A stretch of DNA of 64,000 nt from Telopea speciosissima (Eukaryota; Streptophyta; Magnoliopsida; Proteales; Proteaceae), in contig NC_057916.1 of assembly GCF_018873765.1 (NCBI RefSeq), positions 30,603,501 to 30,667,500 on the forward strand. Direction: 5' to 3'. Below are positions 47,762 to 57,132 of the stretch, in pieces. How positions within the stretch are numbered: the first letter of the stretch is position 1; every line of letters starts with the position of its first letter. The position numbers were made by a program, and so were the translations under genes. The notes below the pieces were generated by a model. The model saw nothing but the letters and a program-made list of their open reading frames with translations. It was not told where the DNA came from and did no database searches.

Positions 47762-50064
47762 ATGGATCCAGATCCAACAAGCAATCCATCTGCTGCTCCT
47801 AGGAAGGTTCGACTTTTATACTTTTGTTTCATTCAATTATGGTTTAAAATGAAAAGCTCCACTTCATTCTGTTTTTTCATTGAGCTTCTGCAGGTGAAAT
47901 TTAAACCAAAAGTTCCTCCTCGTCGAGAATCCAAACCTGTTGAAGTCAAGAAGTAACATTATTTTCTTCCACTGTGCCTATATATAATTGCTGGAGTTTA
48001 TTGGACATCTTATAAACCTCGTTGTTCATCCTTGATTTTTTTGTAGTGAAGTGATTGAGAATGAAGATGCCAAGACCAGGGAATTGCTGCAGCGAATCAA
48101 TGTATTTCCTTTTTCCTTAGATTCACTCTATTATAATTACTATATCATGACAGCCCTGCAGATACTTTCTCTGAGGAGCCCTTTGTTCCTTACTCTTCTT
48201 CTTGATTTGAATTGATGATCTGCTTCTATAGGAAAGTTCTGGTAGGGGAAGGCCTAAAATTGAAAAGAAATGTAAGTATAACTATCTTTTACATTTTATA
48301 TTACTTCCAACAAGATTACAATTTCTAATTTCTAGTTACAGTCTTTTTGTTCTGCCTTACTTCTATCCAATTGGTGTGCATCAGGACATTCAATATTTGT
48401 TTCAGTTTGTGGCTTGATTGATAAACAACACTATACAATTCACTCCCCAATTGTCTTTGTCATCACTCCATTAATATGAAATCACCACTTCACCACTCTA
48501 AGGTAGTACCCAAAAAGAAGGGGTGGGGGGGAGCACTCTACTGGATTATGGTAATGCTAATTCTAGTTCCAAATTTTAGGTACTAAGCTGAAAATTGGGT
48601 TTACACACCAGGAAAAAAATATGTTGTAGTCTCGAATCTATGTTCCATTTTAGGTTTACAATAGAAGCATTGGTGCAAGCAGACTAATTTCTTGAAGTTC
48701 ACTGTTTTAATCGAAAAATTAGTCTGCTTGCACCAAATGTTTTCATTTCGATTCATCAATTGTTATATTAACCGTTTTTTGTTTTTGAATTTGCAGCGGC
48801 ACCTGTGCAAGTTGCATTTGGTCAGGGACAAGCATCAAATTTCATGAGGTCATATGGCCCTCCTAGAGGTGCAAGTGCTAGCAGATCTCAAGGCTCGGTC
48901 CTTCCTTTTCCATCTTGAAATCCAACTGTCCAACCCAGTCATTCAAATGAATGCAACCCTTACCATTTTGTTTCTGCAGATGGTGCTAACATGTCGAGCC
49001 ACATGTTGGAGAAAGAATACATAGAACCTTGGGTAAGTTAAATTTTGACTAATAACCACAATATTTCATACATCGAATCCATCCTAATTCTTCGTCTACT
49101 TCCCTTTCCACCCTGACATTGCAGAATTATTGTTCTTACTATCCTCTCACCCTTCCTCTGAGGAGACCATACTCAGGAAACCCAGGTATGTTTCAAGGTG
49201 TATCTTGAAAGAAATGGATTACTTTAGAAGTTTTAGTAACACATTGCACCCATTAGAAAAAATTACATGGCATGTTCATTATGCAAAAGGGAGCTTATGT
49301 CTCTTACTGTAGAATTGCATATGACTTCATTTGTTTCCAGTGTTTCTTGATGAAGAGGAATTCGGAGAGGCTTCTACGAACATTACCCAGAATGAATTTT
49401 CTACAAATTCAGCTATAGAGCTTGGGCTAATGGTTGGTAGTTTGATAAATTCCAGATAAAATAATACATACCATGTTGAACACAAATGCTCTTAACAACT
49501 ACGTGTGTTCTTGACAGGAAGAACAAGAAGAACCAAAAATGATATTTCTTCAATTGCCTAAATCTTTGCCTTTAGCAAAGCGCTCAGCAACTGCTGAGAG
49601 CAATCAGATAACTGGAAGTGCTGGACCATCCAGTAATGTGGGTTATTCAGATAAAGGCTGCAGCTTGGAACAGTTACCGGCTGGTCTAATGGGTAAAATG
49701 CTAGTGTATAAAAGTGGGGCAGTCAAGCTGAAGCTTGGAGATACCCTCTATGATGTGAGTATATACCACAATTATTTTTCTTGGGGATACACTTTTGCAT
49801 CTCTTATTTTTTGTCCAAATTAAGCACTCTTCAAAAGTTTTAATTCTTTATTTGTAATTTATGATATACAAGCTTTGTTGTGGTATGCCTAATTTCTTGG
49901 TGGTTGTATAGGTTTCCCCAGGTTCAGATTGTGCATTTGCTCAGGATGTTGTGGCAGTCAATATTGAAGAGAAACATTGTTGCATCCTCGGGTTGCCTGA
50001 CAAGCGCGCCATCGTTACCCCAAATGTCGATTCCCTCCTGAGTAGGATTGCTGACATTGAGTAG
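47762..50064 (+). CDS. RPC4: DNA-directed RNA polymerase III subunit RPC4, 10 exons, 296 aa
   Basis: Exons: 47762-47806, 47894-47952, 48047-48101, 48232-48271, 48797-48892, 48980-49032, 49125-49185, 49341-49432, 49518-49754, 49912-50064. The frames join without stops; intron 5 must use a GC donor (CAAG|GCTCGG). The product starts MDPDPTSNPSAAPRK, continues KFKPKVPPRR (family N-terminal motif) and ends with the conserved RPC4 C-terminal domain, GKMLVYKSGAVKLKLGDTLY at about residues 226-245, then FAQDVVAVN and VTPNVDSLLSRI. This is the TFIIF-like Pol III subunit (yeast C53, human POLR3D), which with RPC5 helps initiation and termination on tRNA and 5S genes in the nucleus. Length suits plant homologues. 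It is an independent gene. Confidence 0.92.
48671..48735 (+). repeat. Perfect 20-bp inverted repeat (hairpin) in RPC4 intron 4
   Basis: TGGTGCAAGCAGACTAATTT at 48671-48690 is inverted exactly as AAATTAGTCTGCTTGCACCA at 48716-48735, with a 25-base loop. The pre-mRNA would form a stable stem. It may be a very short MITE. Confidence 0.85.
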
Positions 50065-52317
50065 TATTCACTCATTTATCCCCCCCCCCCCCTCCTCAAT
50101 TCTGTTCATTTTCAGGTATAACTAAGTATAATAGGAAAACCTAAAGTAAAATCAGTGCAAAAGAGTAGGATTTTACTTTAAAAAAATTTCTGAGAAAATG
50201 TATAGAGTTTCTAAATCATATTAAATTACAAAGGTAATTTGTTGGTTGTGGACCTCATAGACTCGCACTGTATAAGATCAGGAACTACAGTCAGAAAATT
50301 CTATTGGAATCATTTTTTCTTTGCTCCATGAACACAGATTTTTGATACTTTGGTATTGGAGAATACTTCTAAAGTTGGTATAGTATAATACCAGAATGAG
50401 AAAAAAAATATCGGTAGCACCATAAAAGCCAATCCTCTAATTGTTGTACAACACATTAACTCTCTACATAATTTAATGAAAAATCATTTGATGGGTTAGG
50501 CTTTCAGAGGTAGTATTATTTGTTTGATTTTTGTACAACGAATGAATGCACATATAATGTATATATGGGTACACAAGATGACTGCTCATGACCTTTAAGT
50601 GTTTCAATGTAATAGTCTACCACTCTTTGCTTCTTATAAACAAAATATACATCATATATGGCAGAGGTTACAACTCCTTTAGTGCTTAATTGTAGGTTGC
50701 ATTGCTCACGAATACTACAAGTTCCCAATTATACGTTGGGCTCACAAATTGCCCAGCATACGTTGTACATTTTCTCACATTAAGTTATGCACCGCGTTGT
50801 GCTGTAAAGGAGAAAGCTTTCTTGCACCCCATTGTGTAGGAAAAGTACACCCATATAGGGTCATTAATGTATGTCCCCTATAGTTTGGAGTCGATAATGC
50901 CCCCTAATTGCCCAGATACCCTCTCAATATCATAATTAGTAAATACGTGTATATGTGTATTATATACGTATCCAAATGTATGAATGAATAAAGCTCCGTA
51001 TTACGTATAATATTTTAGAATCAGTAAAATATGCGCATTTTAAGGGTCGTCGCATGATACTTGAATGAAACGCATATAATTCGTTTACATATATATATAT
51101 TTTTTAAATCTATCTTAACCGTTAAACCAATTTCTAATACTAACCGTTAAATTTAAAAAAACCTAAAATCTACCAAACCCCTAGCGGCTGGTTCCCCTTC
51201 TCCATTCTTCTCTGTCTCTTCTTCCTCTTCTTGTGCTCTGTCGGCGATTGTAGCGGTGGTTTTTGCGTTCGTCAAGCCGACGATTGCAGCGGTGCACTTA
51301 AAGCGATAATTCTTAAGGTATTTTTCAAAAACCTTTTCCCCTTCATTCTATGGAGGAGAATCGCAAGGAGGGCGTAGAAATTGAAGCCCAACAACAACAC
51401 AAGGCAACTCGTTCGATTTTTTTTAAGAAACCCAACCAAACAAAACATATACAATCTGTGAGAACTCAAAGCTTTTCTTAGCAAAAAACTCCATCACTAT
51501 AGATTCAGAACCATCCATTCTTTCTGTTTTTGACGGTCAAAGAGACAAACTTTAGGATTTATTAAAGTCCAAAACCCATGAAGCATGAAATAAATTTAGA
51601 TTTAGTTAATATTTAATAACAAAACTCAATTTAGCAGCAGAACCGAAACCTAAAATTAGAAATTGAAAATAGAATCTGAAACTAGAGAAAAATATAAGAG
51701 GGGGGGGGGGGAGGAGAGACTGTTGCGGGAGAGACGTTTATCTTGTTCCAGATACGGCAAGATTTTATAAATGAAGAGAAGTCATGTTATCTTAATTCTT
51801 GTTTGGTATATAAAAGTTAAAAAGACTCTTTATAAGCAATATTCATTTCAATCAACCCTTTTGATTGGTCATTCTAATCCCTACAATAAAGAATGTAATG
51901 AATCTAGGCTTGTTAACCAATCAAACTATATATTTAAGCACATCAGTAAATGCTATTATTGTGTTTATTAGGTGTACATGTCTATTGCATAGTGAATATA
52001 TGTCCGTATTTTTGTTCTCGGATTTTTACATAGCAACTGTATTATATACGTATTAAATACATACCATATTATTAACGTATGATATTATTATGTCGGATTT
52101 TTTGAAAATCATTATTGCCGTATAGTCCGTTTGATGGTCGTACGTATCCGTTCCCGTATTATTGCCGTTCCTTAACTTACTAACTATGCTCAATACCATC
52201 TGAATCCCTCGGTTACCTTCACCGTGGGTAAAGGAAAACCTTCTCCATAGTAAAATAATAAATACATAAGGAAAAATGAGAAGTGCAATCCTAGGACCGT
52301 ACTTACTTACAAGGTAC
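50065..52317. other. Intergenic DNA; AT-rich, no gene recognised
   Basis: RPC4 3' flank, then AT-rich sequence. The patch at 51.17-51.32 kb is CT-rich like a 5' leader (with GGCGATTGTAGCGGTGG) and may be a captured gene piece or old repeat. The text GTATTATATACGTAT recurs at about 50957 and 52039 in the same orientation. No domains seen. Confidence 0.4.
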
Positions 52318-52706
52318 CAACCAACTAGTGGTGCCAATTGGTTGGTTTGGTTTGGTTTTGGGCAAGTTTTGGTGAGGATGTTTGGGCTACAAAATCGTTG
52401 AACCAAAGTCTAGGTTTGTATTCTATTTGGTCTGGTTCATTCTTTGATTAAGTTGGCTTAACAAGTTCTTATCGGGCTGTTATCAAGGTATTACCGGTTT
52501 GATTTCGTTTTCATATAAAAAAGAATAATGAAAAATAATGGTTTTAGGATTATTTCAGTTCTGTTGATCGAGTCGATCAGCTGGTTTGGTTTTACTTTTT
52601 ATTGGTTTCATAAATCCCAATTTGAAACCAAATCTATGAGGGCTTGGTTCAAGTTGAACTGACTTGTTAACCGATTTGATTGGAAATTGACACCCTTGCA
52701 ACCAAC
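52318..52706. mobile_element. hAT-type MITE with perfect 8-bp TSD
   Basis: 373-bp element (52326-52698) flanked by CAACCAAC on both sides (52318-52325 and 52699-52706). Terminal segments TAGTGGTGCCAATT and, reverse-complemented, CAAGGGTGTCAATT match at 10 of 14. The interior is TTTGG/CCAAA-rich. Confidence 0.7.
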
Positions 52707-52789
52707 AATGCTAGCAATTGTTTTTACAATGATGATTTTTGGACAAATCACATGTCAAATTTGATGGTCTATTTTTTATTCTTAAATTA

Positions 52790-52891
52790 TGTTTGGTATG
52801 TATTCTAGGTCAATTTTGCATTCTTAGATCATAAAAATAATTATTTTTATCATATGATAATACAAAATCGACCTAGAATACATACCAAACA
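52790..52891. mobile_element. Short MITE with 28-bp inverted repeats
   Basis: Left arm 52790-52817 begins TGTTTGGTATGTATTCTAGG and the right arm 52864-52891 is its reverse complement with one mismatch, so the 102-bp element folds nearly perfectly. A fragment of the same family (TGTGTTTGGTATGCATTTTA) is at about 6929-6948. Confidence 0.75.
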
Positions 52892-53314
52892 CAGCCTTAA
52901 TCATATAGAGGGCTTTTTTGCGAGTTAAGTCCTCATCCAAGAGAGATCACATCTAGTAATAGATGAAACTTTCTAATGCTCTTATACAAGAGTTATCAAC
53001 GGAGCTTTATTAGTAATAAATATGATATAACTTATTTTTTACCCTAGCATGAGGGAACCTCTACATTTAGTAAAGGTGAGCTTCTTGGTCCACCATTTTC
53101 CTTCCTCCGTGTATTTTGTTTTCTTAATAATTGTTTTCCCCTTGTTTTGAGGCTTTTGACTAATGATTGGATCATTTGATCATATCACATGAAGAGCAAA
53201 CAACAAAAAATGACTAGAAATATTTACGACACCATACATACATTATCAGGAAAGATGCCCTTGAATAATTTTTTCACTCATTATAATGTGCAAGTGATCT
53301 AAGTTAGACAGAAC

Positions 53315-53655
53315 ATGGTTTTTATGGGCGGTTTAACAAAATATGTGCCAATTACAAAAATTGTTTTTTTATTAGGTACACTTTCTCTTTGTGGTATTCC
53401 GCCTCTTGCTTGTTTTTTGTCTAAAGACGAAATTCTTAATGATAGTTGGTTGTATTCACCAATTTTCGCAATAATCGCTTGTTCCACAACAGGATTCACT
53501 GTATTTTATATGTTTCGGATATATTTATTTACTTTTAAGGGACATTTAAACATCAATTTTCAAAACTACAACGGCAATATTTACTTTTGAGGGACATTTA
53601 AACATCCATTTTCAAAAGTACAACGGCAAAAAAAATAGCTCTTTCTCTTGCTTCT
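53315..53655 (+). pseudogene. ndhF: Plastid ndhF fragment inserted in the nucleus (NUPT)
   Basis: The translation [13 protein letters not shown], then [35 protein letters not shown] and [11 protein letters not shown] is a central-to-late part of the chloroplast NDH complex subunit 5 (NdhF), a membrane protein of cyclic electron flow. Only about 110 codons are present, without start or normal end, and a 52-bp tandem duplication disrupts the 3' part. A few substitutions (Leu for Trp before SKDE) indicate decay. It is DNA transferred from the plastid, not a gene. Confidence 0.9.
53529..53632 (+). repeat. 52-bp tandem duplication within the ndhF fragment
   Basis: TTACTTTTAAGGGACATTTA at 53529 recurs as TTACTTTTGAGGGACATTTA at 53581, each followed by the same CATC(A/C)ATTTTCAAAA text and ACAACGGCAA. 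Confidence 0.85.
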
Positions 53656-53660
53656 TTGCA

Positions 53661-53932
53661 TTTAGGGGGAGATTTTTTTAATTTTTTTTGTTGGTGACAG
53701 GAAGGGTATCCGACTTTAGGCCGACTAAATCCCCCCCTGGGTTCATACATGACCCCTGCGCCACGCATGAACTGGGAGCTTCTGGACCCTAGTGAGCCTC
53801 AGGCGGGTGGCCCAAAGAAATTATGCAGCGGTGAAAGTTTGATCACGAGACCTCGCTTTCTGAGGCGAAGTCTCATGTCCCCTCCAAGCCAGCTGCACTA
53901 ACCCCTTGAAATTGATTTTAAGGAGAGATTTT
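53661..53932 (-). mobile_element. Candidate tRNA-type SINE, minus strand
   Basis: Read on the minus strand, the element (53916 to 53677) starts near an A-box-like TTAGTGCAGCTGG, continues with GAGGTCTCGTGATCAAAC where a degenerate B box would lie, and ends in an A/T-rich tail. Flanks TTTAGGGGGAGATTTT (53661-53676) and TTTAAGGAGAGATTTT (53917-53932) match at 14 of 16 and look like the target duplication. About 240 bp, usual SINE size. Confidence 0.6.
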
Positions 53933-54614
53933 GTTCATGATCGTGCATATTGCACAATCATGTACACAACCATTGGATGGAGAAGAAGGGGTGCACCGTA
54001 GAACCTCATCCTCCATCCAACAGTTGTGTGAAACAAAACCTTTTGCCTTAAATAAAGGCAGTAATTGAATATTTTAGTAACATTATATTGAGAAATGGCT
54101 ATATCAAAATTGGTTTGAAAATCAACCAATCACTAAATTGTAACGTTAACAATGTATTTACAATATTTACAAGTCAATAAATAATGATATAGGACAGAAA
54201 AATGCATTATAGTCAAAAAGAATCTTGAGTTGTGATTTCGCTCAAAGTTGGAATCGCACTCAAATAACGAATACTCTTTATTAATTTTTTTGGTAAGAAT
54301 ATTCTTTATTAATAAATGGAAAAAACATTGGGATTTGGGAGTATACAAGAATACAATCTATTGTAAAATATCCATTTTAATAAAATTTTGTTTCGTATCA
54401 GTTCGAACCGGGTTGAATTGGTTAAAAAACCCTTCTAATGCGGAATAAAATATTTGTTATGAAAACCTTAGAATTGACCATGATGTTATCGTGCACATAT
54501 AAATGAACAGATATTGCCCTTTTTTTATAGAGTCGTATCTTTGTCGACTAACATCGCTTCCCGATGTGGGACTAAAGCTGTATCTTTATCTGTTTCATTT
54601 TTGAATTTTTTGTG

Positions 54615-54763
54615 TACGGTTTTTTGATCGGTACGATTTTCTAGTTCCTCTCACAAGAGGAAGGTGGACCCCACTTGGGTGGACTGTTCAGTCAGAGCTC
54701 CAGGTGGATCTCACCCCCCTCTTGTGAGAGGAACTAGGGAACCGCATCGATCAGGGAACCGTA
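54615..54763. mobile_element. MITE with perfect 20-bp inner inverted repeats
   Basis: CTAGTTCCTCTCACAAGAGG (54641-54660) is inverted exactly as CCTCTTGTGAGAGGAACTAG (54718-54737). Outside them, TACGGTTTTTTGATCG and CGATCAGGGAACCGTA form a weaker outer repeat. Confidence 0.65.
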
Positions 54764-56880
54764 GATGATAACGACTCTTTATTTTCTATCCATTTTATTT
54801 TCTCAAGTTTCTATAATAGAGGGGGGTGAATCACACCCGGACAAGGGTAGGGTGGTCATTTCCACCCCTTCTATTAGAGGAACTGCCCAAGAAATAGAGC
54901 AGATAAAGATCCGACTAAAGCTATTCAACTCTTATCTAAAGTCTAAAATGAAGTGAATGCATGCCATGATTAGTTGGAATCAGTCTCTTTCTCTTGTATT
55001 CCTAGGGAGATTAACTAACTAACTCTTTAGCTCTAAAAGCTAGGTCCTTAACCTGTAAGACTCAATGACATTCTTCCACTCTTTGATTATTTGATTTATG
55101 TAATTCAGATATCTTGCGTTGATCACACATGAATAAATAGACTGTTTTGCACCCAGGAAAAAAAAAAAAAAAAAAAAAAAACATGCCATGATCTTCTAAA
55201 GAAAATAAAGATTATAGAATGAAAATATTCCTAAGACCCATTTGATCATGAATAATTGTCACCTTCAATTCCTCTAATAGGGGGGAGTGGACCCCACCTT
55301 GGGTAGTGTTTTCGGGTAGGGGGTAGGGTGGTCATTTTTGCCCCCATATGAAGAATTGGAGGAACTGAAAGGAGCAGCGAATTGGAGGCGATAACGATCA
55401 TCTGATCATAGTAGATACATAGGACTGTAAATGGGTAGTGTACCTTTGGGTAAGGCCACTCTAGGTTCCTTGACCACATACCCTAAAGACTACAGACTAC
55501 TATTCCCTAGAGTTTGAACGGATAAGATGATCACGTTCCCATTATTTACCAGTTGGATCCCAATATTGTAGAGCTGAAATCGACTGTTTAAAACCCAATC
55601 AAGCTGAATCAAATTAAATCGATTAGGTTTTGGTTTCAAAACCTGAAATCTATGATAAATTTTATGCCGTTTTAATGTTTGGAAAAAGTTTACTAGATTA
55701 AGGCTCTAAAAACCAAAGGGTTTTTTGTTGTAAAAATATAAAAAGTTTACCCACACTTAAAATAGGACCCACACTGAGTACAAATCGGGTCACAACCAAA
55801 TCAAAATTGGAACCAGAACTGTGTCAATTTCGGTATCCACATGTTGTATCTTGAACCGAATCAAAACTGGATAAAAAAACTGAAAGTGAGCCAATTGACA
55901 CCCTTACGCCTATTATGTACGTATATTGTCTTTGTTTTTTTATTTTGTGCCATAAGGTCAGCCCTAAGCAGAAAAATTCTCCACCTTGGGTTCAAGTTGG
56001 CTGGGCGAGACTTACGACCCGATAAGTTTATGTAATGTAAATATATAATCATAATTAGGGATATAAATGGGTAATCGAAAATTAAAATTCGATTCGCATC
56101 CATATTCATTTAGGGATATTCAAATTTTTATTTGAATAATCCGGAAACAAAATTATCCGATTCAAATAGATATCCAACTAATGATATTGAGGGTTTTTGA
56201 AGATTCAACAAGTTCTTAAGAATTAGGAAATGAGACTTATGAGACTAAACCATGGATTGAGAGTGAATCGAATTCGTTGGAGGGAGGAAGGTCTGGGTGA
56301 CACAATCAGAGATGTAAACACATAATCGAAAATCCGAATTTGATCCGCAATCGTATCCATTTAGGGATATTCATCACATAGGGAGTATCCGCATTTGATC
56401 CGTATCCGATCCGTTTACATCATAGTCATAATACGTTAATCGATTCCAATCCCCTTCAGTTTTTTTTTGTTTTTTTGTATTTTTGTTGGTAATAAACCCT
56501 TCAGCTAAATTTGCAAGCAGTAAAAGAGAGAAACAAAATTAGAATAGAGAGCTAGCATTTCAAGAATCATAATTGGATTGATCAATCTAGATCGAAATCA
56601 GTTGAGGTCAATCCCAATTCTGGTTGATCCGAAGCAGTATTAGATGGACGGGTTAACAGACCAATCCGGATTGGCTGGTCCACCCAATTCCTTTAAAAAA
56701 TTCTGTCAACATTATGTGATTTTAAGAAATGGGTATTAGTGAAAGAGTTAAAATTATTTATTTTTTGGTCAGAGAGTTGATCCAAATCCAAAGTTGTACA
56801 GTAATAAAAGTTACCGCGACAAAATGTAGTTCCCTCCAATGTCAATTCTTACTGTGAAAAACTTCCCCCGAAACTTAAAA
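54764..56880. other. Intergenic DNA with dispersed repeat fragments; no gene
   Basis: Two related patches with GGGTAGGGTGGTCATTT lie near 54.85 and 55.32 kb. The end CCAATTGACACCCTTA near 55893 is a hAT-type terminus without a recognised partner. An A-run of 25 bases is at about 55157-55181. Two copies of a repeat with CATTTAGGGATATTCA are at about 56107 and 56358, the second bounded by GATGTAAAC (56311) and GTTTACATC (56413). Confidence 0.4.
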
Positions 56881-56883
56881 GCA

Positions 56884-56892
56884 CCCGGGAAA
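56884..56892 (-). promoter_or_regulatory. E2F-like site upstream of RAD5B (distal)
   Basis: CCCGGGAAA on the plus strand, TTTCCCGGG on the minus strand, close to the plant E2F consensus TTTCCCGC. It is about 240 bp upstream of the RAD5B start codon. Fits cell-cycle regulation, but unverified. Confidence 0.4.
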
Positions 56893-56922
56893 TTGAAAAA
56901 CACAGACCAACAGCCTCTCCTT

Positions 56923-56931
56923 TTTCGCGCC
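56923..56931 (+). promoter_or_regulatory. E2F-like site upstream of RAD5B (proximal)
   Basis: TTTCGCGCC fits the E2F consensus TTTSGCGC and lies about 200 bp before the RAD5B start codon, 30 bp from the distal site. Confidence 0.5.
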
Positions 56932-57132
56932 ATAATTCACACACTTTTTCAATTTTCTGAAAAGTATTAATGCGAAACCTTTTTTATTTCTGAGCTCGTG
57001 TTCGTTTCTCTCACTCTGTTTCTGCAAAAATTGATTTCCTCTCTCTTATATTCTTCGCTCTTCCCTATCAAATCTCAATCACATCCGTCTCCGAATTCTC
57101 ACTTCGCAGCCGATACTCACCCTTTTAACGCT

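Noticed and set aside
56998-57132. Upstream extension of the RAD5B frame from a GTG.
   Set aside because: No ATG in this part; the first in-frame ATG is 57133, and the family N-terminus starts there.
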